Positions 13,623 through 21,185 of a stretch of 64,000 nt of DNA are shown piece after piece (the first letter of the stretch is position 1; each line of letters opens with the position of its first letter). The DNA lies in assembly GCF_014201095.1 (NCBI RefSeq), contig NZ_JACHDN010000001.1:3906001-3970000 (forward strand). The letters are read 5' to 3'. A program made the position numbers and the translations under genes. Source of the DNA: Cellulomonas hominis. Its GTDB lineage: Bacteria > Actinomycetota > Actinomycetes > Actinomycetales > Cellulomonadaceae. The notes under the pieces were generated by a model that did no database searches, had not been told where the DNA came from, and saw only the letters and a list, made by a program, of their open reading frames with translations.

Positions 13623-15053
13623 ATGCGTAGAGCGAAGATCGTCTGCACCATCGGCCCCGCCACGGAGTCCGCCGAGCAGATCCAGGCCCTTGTCGACGCC
13701 GGGATGGACGTCGCCCGACTGAACCGCAGCCACGGTGACACCGAGGTGCACAAGCGCGTGTACGACAACGTGCGCGCCGCCGCGAAGGCCTCCGGGCGCT
13801 CCGTGGCCGTGCTGGTGGACCTCCAGGGCCCGAAGATCCGCCTCGGGCGTTTCATCGAGGGCAAGCACGAGCTCGCCGAGGGTGACGTCTTCACCATCAC
13901 CACCGAGGACGTGCCGGGCACCAAGGAGCTCGTCTCCACCACCCACAAGGGCCTGGCGGACGACGCCCGCGTCGGCGACCCGCTGCTCATCGACGACGGC
14001 CGCGTCCTCGTGCGCGTCACGGCCGTCGAGGGCCCGCGCGTCGTGACCCGCGTCGAGGTCGGCGGCCCCGTCTCCAACAACAAGGGCATCAACCTGCCCG
14101 GCGTCGCCGTCTCCGTCCCCGCGATGAGCGAGAAGGACGAGGAGGACCTGCGCTGGGCCCTGCGGACCGGCGCCGACATCATCGCCCTGTCCTTCGTCCG
14201 CAACGCCGCCGACTACGACGACGTCCGCCGGATCATGGAGGAGGAGGGCCGGGTCGTCCCGGTCATCGCCAAGGTCGAGAAGCCGCAGGCCGTCGAGAAC
14301 CTGGCCGAGATCGTCGACGCGTTCGACGGCATCATGGTCGCCCGCGGCGACCTCGGCGTCGAGCTCCCGCTGGAGCAGGTGCCGCTGGTCCAGAAGCGCG
14401 CCGTCGAGCTGGCCCGCCGCAACGCGAAGCCGGTCATCGTCGCCACCCAGGTGCTCGAGTCGATGACGAACAACCCGCGCCCGACGCGCGCCGAGACCTC
14501 CGACTGCGCCAACGCGGTGCTCGACGGGGCCGACGCGGTCATGCTGTCCGGCGAGACCAGCGTGGGCGACTACCCGATCGAGACGGTCCGCACCATGGCC
14601 CGGATCATCGAGGCGACCGAGGAGCTCGGCCGGGAGCGCATCGCCCCGCTCGGCTCGACCCCGCACACCCGCGGCGGCGCCATCACCCGCGCGGCGGCCG
14701 AGATCGGCGAGACGCTCGGCGTGAAGTACCTCGTGACCTTCACGCAGTCCGGCGACTCCGCGCGCCGCATGTCCCGCCTGCGCTCGTCCATCCCGCTGCT
14801 GGCGTTCACCCCGCAGGCCTCGGTCCGCAACACCCTGTCGCTGAGCTGGGGCACGCAGACGTACGAGGTCCCGCAGGTCGAGCACACCGACGCGATGGTC
14901 CAGCAGGTCGAGTCCACCCTGCGCGCGCAGGGCCTCGCCGAGGTGGGCGACTACGTCGTCGTCGTGGCCGGCACGCCGGTCGGGGTCGTCGGGTCGACCA
15001 ACTCGATCATCGTGCACAAGATCGGCGACGAGGCCGCGGGCCGCATCGCCTGA
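13623..15053 (+). CDS. pyk: Pyruvate kinase
   Basis: 476 residues. Converts phosphoenolpyruvate and ADP to pyruvate and ATP. The N-terminal signature RRAKIVCTIGPATES, catalytic IAKVEKPQAVEN with the active-site Lys, metal-binding MVARGDLGVELP, and ADAVMLSGETSVGDYP are all present. The C-terminal domain (from about residue 350) includes SGDSARRMSRLR, the part that binds regulatory ligands in this family. It carries LNRSHG where many enzymes have LNFSHG. The gene is preceded by a leaderless promoter and a DosR-like box, and ends at a strong hairpin. Confidence 0.96.
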   Translation: MRRAKIVCTIGPATESAEQIQALVDAGMDVARLNRSHGDTEVHKRVYDNVRAAAKASGRSVAVLVDLQGPKIRLGRFIEGKHELAEGDVFTITTEDVPGTKELVSTTHKGLADDARVGDPLLIDDGRVLVRVTAVEGPRVVTRVEVGGPVSNNKGINLPGVAVSVPAMSEKDEEDLRWALRTGADIIALSFVRNAADYDDVRRIMEEEGRVVPVIAKVEKPQAVENLAEIVDAFDGIMVARGDLGVELPLEQVPLVQKRAVELARRNAKPVIVATQVLESMTNNPRPTRAETSDCANAVLDGADAVMLSGETSVGDYPIETVRTMARIIEATEELGRERIAPLGSTPHTRGGAITRAAAEIGETLGVKYLVTFTQSGDSARRMSRLRSSIPLLAFTPQASVRNTLSLSWGTQTYEVPQVEHTDAMVQQVESTLRAQGLAEVGDYVVVVAGTPVGVVGSTNSIIVHKIGDEAAGRIA

Positions 15054-15069
15054 CGCACACCGCACCGCC

Positions 15070-15110
15070 CGCGAGGGGCCCCGCAGCCGCGTGCTGCGGG
15101 GCCCCTCGCG
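15070..15110 (+). terminator. Intrinsic terminator after pyk
   Basis: A perfect 18-bp stem (15070-15087 with 15093-15110) closes a 5-nt loop CGCGT, 17 bp after the pyk stop. It is GC-only and no U-tract follows, as is common in high-GC Actinobacteria. Confidence 0.85.
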
Positions 15111-15117
15111 CACGTCC

Positions 15118-15131
15118 GGGACCGTTGGTCC
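15118..15131. promoter_or_regulatory. DosR/DevR-like box upstream of the SRPBCC-like gene
   Basis: GGGACCGTTGGTCC matches GGGACYTTNGGCCC at 12 of 14 positions. Its centre is about 43 bp upstream of the ATG at 15168. It is the third such site in 3.1 kb at the same spacing. Confidence 0.4.
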
Positions 15132-15167
15132 TGGTGGACGCCCGGTCGGCGTGGTGAAGTGCTCGGC

Positions 15168-15800
15168 ATGACGCGTGCGCGACGGGTACTGGTCGGGGCG
15201 GGGCTGCTCGCGGGGGTCGCCGTCGCGCGGCACCAGGGGATGCGCTGGGGCGCGACCCAGGTCGAGCGCGCCGTGGACCTCCCCGGCGACGGGGTGTTGC
15301 CGTTCGCGCACGTGACCGCCACCCGCGGCATCACGATCGCCGCGGAGCCGGACCGGGTCTGGCCGTGGCTCGTGCAGATCGGCTGGGGGCGCGGCGGCTT
15401 CTACTCCTACGACGCGCTCGAGAACCTCGTCGGGCTGGACATCCGCTCCGCGGACGAGATCGTGCCGGAGTGGCAGGACCTCGGCGTGGGCGACCGGGTG
15501 CACCTGGCGCCGCAGGTCGGGCTCGAGGTGGTGCTCGCCGAGCCGCGCCGGGCGCTGGTGCTCGCCGGGGCCGCCCCGGAGGGCACCGACGCCGCGCCCG
15601 CGCCCTACGACTTCACGTGGTCCTTCGTGCTCCGGCCCGGGCCGGACGCCGGGACCACCCGCCTGGTGGTGCGCGAGCGGTACCTGTGCCGCACGCCGGC
15701 GGCGCGCCCGATGGTCGAGGTGGTCGCGGCGCTGAGCACGCTCATGAGCACGCGGATGCTGCGCGGCGTCCGGGACCGCGTCGAGGCGACACCCGCGTAG
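15168..15800 (+). CDS. SRPBCC-like protein with an N-terminal hydrophobic segment
   Basis: 210 residues. A short Arg-rich start and hydrophobic stretch VLVGAGLLAGVAVA may anchor it. The rest resembles the SRPBCC/polyketide-cyclase fold: ITIAAEPDRVWPWLVQIGWGRGGFYSYDALENL is close to a family of uncharacterised actinobacterial proteins with W-x-x-L-x-Q-x-G-x-x-R-G-G-F-Y-S. An acidic pair follows in SADEIVPEWQDLGVGD. The ATG at 15168 lies 7 nt after a poor -10 (TGAAGT), consistent with a promoter that needs an activator; a DosR-like box is centred at about -43. Ligand and function unknown. Confidence 0.7.
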   Translation: MTRARRVLVGAGLLAGVAVARHQGMRWGATQVERAVDLPGDGVLPFAHVTATRGITIAAEPDRVWPWLVQIGWGRGGFYSYDALENLVGLDIRSADEIVPEWQDLGVGDRVHLAPQVGLEVVLAEPRRALVLAGAAPEGTDAAPAPYDFTWSFVLRPGPDAGTTRLVVRERYLCRTPAARPMVEVVAALSTLMSTRMLRGVRDRVEATPA

Positions 15801-15820
15801 CGCCCGCGACGGCCGGGGCA

Positions 15821-15826
15821 TAGCGT
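15821..15826 (+). promoter_or_regulatory. -10 hexamer TAGCGT of the DinB-like gene
   Basis: TAGCGT predicts a start site near 15833. The message would begin at an 8-bp hairpin (15834-15853, loop GTCG), followed by the AGGAGGGAG ribosome site. Confidence 0.45.
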
Positions 15827-15874
15827 CGGCTGCGGCGGCCGGTCGCGGCCGCCGGGCGCGAGGAGGGAGCGGGC

Positions 15875-16381
15875 GTGGACGGGGTCGGGGTGCTGGTCGA
15901 CGGGTTCGGCCGGGTCGGGGATCTGGTGCACGGCGTCCTGGACGGGCTGGGGGAGGACGAGCTCACCGCCCGGCTGGGTCCGGAGGCGAACACGATCGCG
16001 TGGCTGGTGTGGCACCTCGCCCGCGTCGAGGACGCCCAGGTGGCCCACCTCGCCGGCACCGACCAGGTCTGGCACGCGCAGGGGTTCGCCGACCGGTTCG
16101 CGCTGCCGTTCGACCGGGACGCCACCGGCTACGGTCAGAGCCCCGGGCAGGTCGCGCAGGTCCGCGCGGAGCCGGCGCTGCTCGCCGCGTACGCCGACGC
16201 CACGCGCGCGGCCACCGACGCCTACCTCGCCCGGCTGCAGGACGAGGACCTCGCGCGGGTGGTCGACGAGCGCTGGGACCCCCCGGTCACCGTGGGGGTG
16301 CGGCTCGTCAGCGTGCTGGGCGACGTCCTCGAGCACGCCGGCCAGGCCGCGTTCGTGCGCGGCGTCGTCACGTCCCGCTGA
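15875..16381 (+). CDS. DinB-like (DUF664 / mycothiol-dependent enzyme fold) protein
   Basis: 168 residues, the normal length for the DinB/YfiT four-helix fold. The histidine motif NTIAWLVWHLARVED and the later EHAGQAAFVRG give the metal-binding His arrangement of this superfamily. WDPPVTVGVRLVSVLGDV is typical of actinobacterial DUF664 members. Some relatives use mycothiol, the thiol of Actinobacteria, but the substrate here cannot be told. AGGAGGGAG precedes the GTG at 15875. It is followed after 7 nt by the kinase-fold gene, probably in the same operon. Confidence 0.75.
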   Translation: MDGVGVLVDGFGRVGDLVHGVLDGLGEDELTARLGPEANTIAWLVWHLARVEDAQVAHLAGTDQVWHAQGFADRFALPFDRDATGYGQSPGQVAQVRAEPALLAAYADATRAATDAYLARLQDEDLARVVDERWDPPVTVGVRLVSVLGDVLEHAGQAAFVRGVVTSR

Positions 16382-16388
16382 GCCGCGG

Positions 16389-17075
16389 GTGCGGGTCGAG
16401 CCGGTCACGCCGGACGTCGTCGTCGACCGGCTGGTCGAGCGCGTCCTCGGGGGCCTGGCGGCGGAGTCGTCGGGGGATCCGGGCGGGTCGGGCGCGACTG
16501 CCGGGCCGGGCGAGCCGGGGCGGCGGTGGCGGGTGCTGCTGGACGGCGCTCCGCCCACCCGTCCCGGGGCGCTGGCCGACGCACTGGTCGAGCCCCTGCG
16601 CGCCCGGGGGCACGCCGCGCTGCGGGTCTCCGCCGGGGACTTCCTGCGGCCGGCGGGCGTGCGGTTCGAGCACGGCCGGCAGGACCCGGACGCGCTGCTG
16701 GACGACGCGCTCGACACCGGGGCCCTGATCCGGGAGGTCCTGGACCCGCTCGGCCCCGACGGCGACGGGACGTACCTGCCCGCGCTCTGGGACGCCGAGC
16801 GGGAGCGCTCGGCCCGGGCCGCCCGGACGACCGCCCCGCCCGGCGCCGTGCTCCTGCTCGACGGCGGGCTGCTGCTCGGCCGGTGGCTGCCCGCCGACCT
16901 GACCGTGCACCTCGCGGTGCGCCCGGGGACGCTCGCGCGGCTCACCCCGCAGGACGAGGCGTGGCGGCTCGCGGCCGAGGAGCGGTACCGCGCGGAGGCG
17001 GACCCCGAGGGCACGGCCGACGTCGTGCTGCGGGTGGACGACCCGCGGCGGCCGGGCTGGGTGCTGGAGCCCTGA
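16389..17075 (+). CDS. Uridine kinase-like protein lacking a P-loop
   Basis: 228 residues. The layout follows the uridine kinase/phosphoribulokinase family: a central RVLLDGAPPTRPGALADAL where the Walker A should be, then RVSAGDFLRPAG, the FEHGRQDPDALLDDALD segment, YLPALWDAERERS, AVLLLDGGLLLG (Walker B-like) and VVLRVDDPRRPGW at the end. The GxxxxGK[ST] nucleotide loop is replaced by GAPPTRPGA, so ordinary ATP-dependent phosphorylation is doubtful. Such degenerate members appear to be a recurrent actinobacterial subfamily (recollection, not checked). GTG start 7 nt after the DinB-like gene; alternative starts downstream would remove only the non-conserved N-terminus. Confidence 0.65.
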   Translation: MRVEPVTPDVVVDRLVERVLGGLAAESSGDPGGSGATAGPGEPGRRWRVLLDGAPPTRPGALADALVEPLRARGHAALRVSAGDFLRPAGVRFEHGRQDPDALLDDALDTGALIREVLDPLGPDGDGTYLPALWDAERERSARAARTTAPPGAVLLLDGGLLLGRWLPADLTVHLAVRPGTLARLTPQDEAWRLAAEERYRAEADPEGTADVVLRVDDPRRPGWVLEP

Positions 17076-17091
17076 GCCGCCGCGGGCGCGG

Positions 17092-17952
17092 TCAGCCGGC
17101 CTCGGTGGCCGGGGTCCCGGCGGCCGGGACGGGGGCGGCGTGTGCGACCGCCCACTCGAGCGCGAGGTCGGCGACGGCCTCCCAGCCCGGCTCCGCGCAG
17201 GTCCAGTGCGACCGGCCGGGCAGCTCCTGGTACTCGGTGACCGCGGGGGACTTCGCGTACTTCTTCGCGTTCCCCTTGTTCACCGACGGCGGCATGATGT
17301 GGTCCTCCCCGCCCGCGATGAACAGCAGGGGAGCCCGGTCCCGGTCGTAGTCGACCCACGTCTCCTGGTGGCCGGGCTTGAAGTTGGCGATCAGCCCGTA
17401 CGCCCACAGCCACGCCCCCGGAGCGCCGATCGCGTACCGCTCCCAGGCGGCGTCGGAGTCGGCGCGGCTCAGGGTGTTCGTGAACGCGTAGTGGAACTGC
17501 TCGGGCGTGAACGCCAGCGCCTCGTGGCGGCTCGACGGGTGCGTGAACGCCGGCAGCAGCGACTTGAGCTGCGACGGCGGCGTGACGTACACGTTCTCCG
17601 TCGGCGCCGAGTCGACGACCACGCCCGCCGCGCCCAGCCCGCGGGCCAGCAGCAGCTGGGTCAGCGTGCCGCCGAACGAGTGGCCGATGATGATCGGCGG
17701 CGCGTCCAGGGCCTCGATCACGGACGCCAGGTGGTCGACGGTCTCCGGGACGGTCAGCGTGGCGATCACCGAGCGGTCGGCGCGCAGCGCCTCCACCTCG
17801 ACCTCGAAGCCCGGGTACGCCGGGGTCAGCACCCGGTAGCCCTTCGCCTCGTAGTAGGGCACCCAGTGCTCCCAGGAGCGGGGGGTCATCCAGAGGCCGT
17901 GCACCAGGACGATCGTGTCCGGGCTCGCGGCAGGCTGCGGTGCGGTGGTCAT
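17092..17952 (-). CDS. Alpha/beta hydrolase
   Basis: 286 residues. The N-terminal IVLVHGLWMTPRSWEHW holds the oxyanion-hole HG motif. The nucleophile elbow GHSFGG gives the Ser, GGEDHIMPP the acid, and GRSHWT the catalytic His, so the triad is complete. No signal peptide is visible, so it is probably cytosolic. The ATG at 17952 has GGGAG upstream on the minus strand. It converges on the kinase-like gene with 16 bp between stops. Substrate unknown; the non-haem haloperoxidase/esterase branch is the nearest match by eye. Confidence 0.8.
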   Translation of the reverse strand: MTTAPQPAASPDTIVLVHGLWMTPRSWEHWVPYYEAKGYRVLTPAYPGFEVEVEALRADRSVIATLTVPETVDHLASVIEALDAPPIIIGHSFGGTLTQLLLARGLGAAGVVVDSAPTENVYVTPPSQLKSLLPAFTHPSSRHEALAFTPEQFHYAFTNTLSRADSDAAWERYAIGAPGAWLWAYGLIANFKPGHQETWVDYDRDRAPLLFIAGGEDHIMPPSVNKGNAKKYAKSPAVTEYQELPGRSHWTCAEPGWEAVADLALEWAVAHAAPVPAAGTPATEAG

Positions 17953-18161
17953 GGCGGCTCCCGTTCGGTGGTGTCTGACGGCTGACGAGCAGCAGGCGCG
18001 GCGGTCTGCTGCGACTTCGGTGGTCTCGCGCGGTGCACCCGGGGCGTGGAGCGTCCCCCGCGCGCATCATTCCGCGCCCGGGCCGTCCGGCGGAAGGTGC
18101 GGTCCGCTCCGTGGTGGGAGCGTCACCACGGGTGCATCCTGGAGTCAGGGAGGCGATCGCG

Positions 18162-19121
18162 ATGGCGGCGGCGGCGAGCAGGACCCGGAGCACGGCCGAG
18201 TACGACGCGTTCGGGCCGTGGGTCGACCCGGTGCGGAGCCCCGAGGACGTGCCACGCCTCTACCAGGACTACCCCCTGGACCTCGCCGGCAGCCGGCTGG
18301 TCCTCAAGGTGCCGCGCGACATCGCCCGCCGCGACGCCACGCCCGACATGGACCTGTACGACCACCTGCTCGTGCTGGGGACGGACCGGTTCGTCGCGCT
18401 CAGCCGGCGCGAGGGCGCGCGCTACGACGTGCGGGACGTCCCGTACGACCGGGTCGCCGCCGTGCGGACGTCCGTGGACCTGCTGGACGGGCGGCTGGCC
18501 GTGCACGCGCTGGCCGGCGCGCCCGTGCGGGTGCGGTACTCCGGGTCGTCCGCGGACGTCATCGAGGAGCTCGTCGACCTGCTACGGCTCCTGGCGTGGC
18601 CGGTGGGGGCGTCCGGGGCGACGGGCGCGCCCGGAGCGTCCGGCGGCGTCGACCCCGGTCCGGGGCTCGGCAAGCTGTCCCGGCGTGCGCTCGGTGACCG
18701 GGAGATCGGGCTGCTGGCCGCCTACCGCGAGGTCGCCGACCGCGAGCCCGGGCTGCGCACCCTCGCCGCCCACCCGCGGCGCACGGTCCCGCCGGCCCGG
18801 TGCGCGCTGCGCCGGGTCGCGCACGTGCTGCGGCCGATGACGGTCCAGGGTGCCGTGGTCTGCTCGGACGGCCGCGAGCTCCAGGTGTTCGGCCGGGCGT
18901 CCTGGCTCGTGCGCGGGCGGACGCCGGTGCACTCGGACTCCCGGCTCGTCCTGCCCCTCGACCGGCTGACCGCCGTGACCACCCGGCGGCACCCGCGGTA
19001 CCCGGGGGTCGCGGTGGTGACGCTCCGCGCAGGGGACACCGCGCTGGACCTGCCCGTGCCCGCGGGGTCGGACGCCGAGCGGGTGCTGACCGGGCTCACC
19101 GGTGCGAGGCTGGACGCATGA
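18162..19121 (+). CDS. Uncharacterised protein with two PH-like beta-rich halves
   Basis: 319 residues, not assigned to a named family. After an N-terminal segment there is a block YDHLLVLGTDRFVALSRREGA...VPYDRVAAVRTSVDLLDGRLAVHAL. A central Gly/Ala linker (about residues 145-170) follows, and then a second block VVCSDGRELQVFGRAS...VLPLDRLTAVTTRR. Each has the strand-turn-strand pattern D-R-[LV]-x-A-V of bacterial PH-like (bPH) domains. There is no signal peptide or membrane segment. I took the ATG at 18162 because AGGGAGG lies 8 nt upstream; the frame is open further upstream without a ribosome site. It is coupled by ATGA overlap to a tiny acidic protein. Confidence 0.6.
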   Translation: MAAAASRTRSTAEYDAFGPWVDPVRSPEDVPRLYQDYPLDLAGSRLVLKVPRDIARRDATPDMDLYDHLLVLGTDRFVALSRREGARYDVRDVPYDRVAAVRTSVDLLDGRLAVHALAGAPVRVRYSGSSADVIEELVDLLRLLAWPVGASGATGAPGASGGVDPGPGLGKLSRRALGDREIGLLAAYREVADREPGLRTLAAHPRRTVPPARCALRRVAHVLRPMTVQGAVVCSDGRELQVFGRASWLVRGRTPVHSDSRLVLPLDRLTAVTTRRHPRYPGVAVVTLRAGDTALDLPVPAGSDAERVLTGLTGARLDA

Positions 19122-19261
19122 GCGAGGACCTGCCCGACAGCTTCGACCCGCAGCAGCCCGACGTGCCCAGCCTCGCGGTCGACCCCGACCCCGTGCCGGA
19201 CGAGCACCACGGCGAGGCGCCCACCCGCGAGGAGCCCGAGGCGGACGCCCGGGACGCCTGA
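19118..19261 (+). CDS. 47-residue acidic protein, translationally coupled
   Basis: ATG overlaps the preceding stop as ATGA. The product is only 47 residues, begins MSEDLPDSFDPQQPDVPSL, and is dominated by Asp, Glu and Pro. It has no hydrophobic segment and is expected to be disordered. Codon use (G/C in third positions) and coupling support a real gene. It may be a binding partner of the upstream bPH-like protein, but there is no direct evidence. Confidence 0.55.
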   Translation: MSEDLPDSFDPQQPDVPSLAVDPDPVPDEHHGEAPTREEPEADARDA

Positions 19262-19526
19262 GGCGGCCGGGGGCCCGGCGTCGGTCGTCCGTCGCCAGGC
19301 GCGCGTGCGTCTCCACGTCGAACCGCTCCGCGCCGTCGGAACGGTTCGTCGGCGCGGTGCGGGAGAGGGCGGATGTGCTGAGCGTCACGCCGGCGGTCGT
19401 GGTCGGCGCCCCGGCCGGGCCGGGTGACCGCGCCGGCCGCTGCGGCCGGGGAGCGCCGGGTGGAGCCGCATGTGAGACGGACGCCACAGCGTGGCGCACC
19501 GCGCGCTCGGGCGGCGGAGAAGACGA
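19262..19526. other. Intergenic region without a recognisable gene
   Basis: 265 bp between the small acidic protein and the tRNA terminator (305 bp to the first tRNA). It is GC-rich with no frame supported by a ribosome site or family similarity. It marks the convergence of the plus-strand protein genes and the minus-strand tRNA operon. Nothing else is seen in it. Confidence 0.5.
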
Positions 19527-19560
19527 CGAAGGCCGCCCCGGGGTGCCGGGACGGCCTTCG
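19527..19560 (-). terminator. Terminator of the tRNA Gly-Cys-Val operon
   Basis: On the minus strand CGAAGGCCG pairs perfectly with CGGCCTTCG (9 bp) around a GC-rich loop. The stem is followed by TCGTCTTCT, a loose pyrimidine tract. It lies 6 nt past the 3' end of the last tRNA. Confidence 0.7.
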
Positions 19561-19566
19561 TGCTCG

Positions 19567-19638
19567 TGGGCGATACTGGGATCGAACCAGTGACCTCTTC
19601 CGTGTCAGGGAAGCGCGCTACCGCTGCGCCAATCGCCC
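19567..19638 (-). tRNA. tRNA-Val (anticodon GAC)
   Basis: 72 nt on the minus strand with acceptor stem GGGCGAT/ATCGCCC and discriminator A. The anticodon loop CTGACAC gives GAC. The T-arm has GGTTCGATCC. CCA is not encoded. It differs from the plus-strand tRNA-Val at 22692 at only about six positions. Confidence 0.95.
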
Positions 19639-19648
19639 GGGCGATACG

Positions 19649-19719
19649 AGGTGGAGATGGGATTCGAACCCACGTATACGGCTTTGCAGGCCGCTGCCTC
19701 GCCTCTCGGCCACTCCACC
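19649..19719 (-). tRNA. tRNA-Cys (anticodon GCA)
   Basis: 71 nt on the minus strand with acceptor stem GGTGGAG/CTCCACC. The discriminator is U, as expected for Cys. The anticodon loop CTGCAAA gives GCA. CCA is not encoded. Confidence 0.95.
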
Positions 19720-19773
19720 CTGAGACCTCAGTCCTCAGCGACCGAGTAGGTCGGCCGGGAGTGTCTGCCTCCG

Positions 19774-19845
19774 AGCGGACGACGGGATTCGAACCCGCGA
19801 CCCTCACCTTGGCAAGGTGATGCTCTACCACTGAGCCACGTCCGC
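19774..19845 (-). tRNA. tRNA-Gly (anticodon GCC)
   Basis: 72 nt on the minus strand with acceptor stem GCGGACG/CGTCCGC and discriminator U. The anticodon loop TTGCCAA gives GCC. It is the first gene of the three-tRNA operon. Confidence 0.95.
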
Positions 19846-19891
19846 GCGCCTCGTTCCACCGGTTCTCACCGGCTTTCCGGGTGCGTCGAGA

Positions 19892-19922
19892 ACAATAGCC
19901 GACTCCGGACGCGAGAGTCCAA
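19892..19922 (-). promoter_or_regulatory. Promoter of the tRNA operon
   Basis: On the minus strand TTGGAC (19922-19917) and TATTGT (19897-19892) are separated by 19 bp, upstream of tRNA-Gly. The -35 and -10 both fit sigma-A elements, but the spacer is slightly long. Confidence 0.5.
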
Positions 19923-20022
19923 CCGGCCCGGCCGAGGCCCGGAGATCCGCGTGATCACGCGGGACACGCGGCGTGGCGTGCCGCGCACGTCGCGCCTCCG
20001 GGGACGGACGAGGGGTCCTGGC

Positions 20023-20028
20023 TACCGT
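20023..20028 (+). promoter_or_regulatory. Leaderless promoter -10 (TACCGT) of pabB
   Basis: TACCGT is followed by 6 nt and the GTG at 20035. This decides the start over longer in-frame extensions that have no ribosome site. Confidence 0.6.
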
Positions 20029-20034
20029 GACCGG

Positions 20035-21180
20035 GTGCCCAGCCGACCGTCCGATGGTCCTGCGCCCGGCTCCGCCCGGTTCGCGGGCCGCGTGCTCCGC
20101 GACCCCGTCGAGCACGTCCCGGACGTCGCGCTCGAGCCGGGGCGGCTGCGGACGCCGGGGTCCTGGGTCCTCGTCGGGGACTTCGTGGGCCGCGTGGGGG
20201 CGTGGCGGTTCGCGACGGCCGGCCCGGCCCGGCCCGGGGACGAGGTTGCTGACGGCACCGCCGACCCGGGGGCGTGGCGCGGTCCTGACGCCGGCGCCTG
20301 GACGTCGTCCCTGGACCGGGCGGCGTACGTCGCGGCCGTGGGGGAGGTCCGGGCGGCGATCCGGGCGGGGACGGTCTACCAGGCGAACCTCTGCCGCGTC
20401 CTGGCCGCGCCGCTGCCGGTCGACGCGCGCGGCGCGGAGCCGGACGCCCGGGCGCTCGGGGCGCGACTGGCGGCGGGCAACCCGGCGCCGTACGCGGGCG
20501 TCGTGCACGTGCCGGCCGGGGGAGCGGTGCCGCCGGTGTGGGTGGTGTCCGCGTCGCCGGAGCTGTACCTGCGCGTGGCGGACGGCTGGGTGACCTCGGC
20601 GCCGATCAAGGGCACCGCGCCGACGGCGGACGGGCTCACCGCCAAGGACCGGGCCGAGAACGTCATGATCACCGACCTGGTGCGCAACGACCTGCAGCGG
20701 GTGTGCGACCCGGGGACGGTGGAGGTCACGACGCTGCTGGGCGTGGAGGAGCACCCGGGTCTCGTGCACCTGGTGTCGACGGTCCGCGGGAGGCTGCGGG
20801 ACGACGTCCGGGACGGCGAGGGGCTGTGGGCGGACCTCCTGGCGGCGACGTACCCGCCGGGGTCGGTCTCGGGGGCGCCGAAGCTCGCGGCGCTGCACGT
20901 CATCCGCCGGCTCGAGCCCGTGCCCCGCGGGCCGTACTGCGGGGCGGTCGGCTGGGTCGAGGTCGGTGCGGACGGGGGCGTCCGCGCGGCGGAGCTGGCG
21001 GTGGGCATCCGGACGTTCGTGTGGCGGGACGGCGTGCTGCGGTTCGGCACGGGCGCGGGGATCACGTGGGGGAGCGACGCCGAGGCGGAGTGGGCGGAGA
21101 CGGAGCTGAAGGCGCGGCGGCTCGTCGCACTGGCCTCCGGCCCCGCGTCCCAGCCCGGCGCCGCGCCGGTGCCAGACTGA
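20035..21180 (+). CDS. pabB: Aminodeoxychorismate synthase component I (chorismate-binding enzyme)
   Basis: 381 residues. Makes 4-amino-4-deoxychorismate for folate synthesis. The chorismate-binding core is complete: VYQANLCRVL, APIKGTAPT with the catalytic Lys, DLVRNDLQRVC, PPGSVSGAPK, and FGTGAGITWGSD at the end. The N-terminal non-catalytic region is short, so it resembles stand-alone PabB rather than a PabA-PabB fusion; no pabA is in the window. pabC follows immediately, supporting the pathway. The anthranilate synthase alternative (TrpE) is less likely given the pabC neighbour. Confidence 0.85.
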   Translation: MPSRPSDGPAPGSARFAGRVLRDPVEHVPDVALEPGRLRTPGSWVLVGDFVGRVGAWRFATAGPARPGDEVADGTADPGAWRGPDAGAWTSSLDRAAYVAAVGEVRAAIRAGTVYQANLCRVLAAPLPVDARGAEPDARALGARLAAGNPAPYAGVVHVPAGGAVPPVWVVSASPELYLRVADGWVTSAPIKGTAPTADGLTAKDRAENVMITDLVRNDLQRVCDPGTVEVTTLLGVEEHPGLVHLVSTVRGRLRDDVRDGEGLWADLLAATYPPGSVSGAPKLAALHVIRRLEPVPRGPYCGAVGWVEVGADGGVRAAELAVGIRTFVWRDGVLRFGTGAGITWGSDAEAEWAETELKARRLVALASGPASQPGAAPVPD

Positions 21181-21185
21181 CCGCC

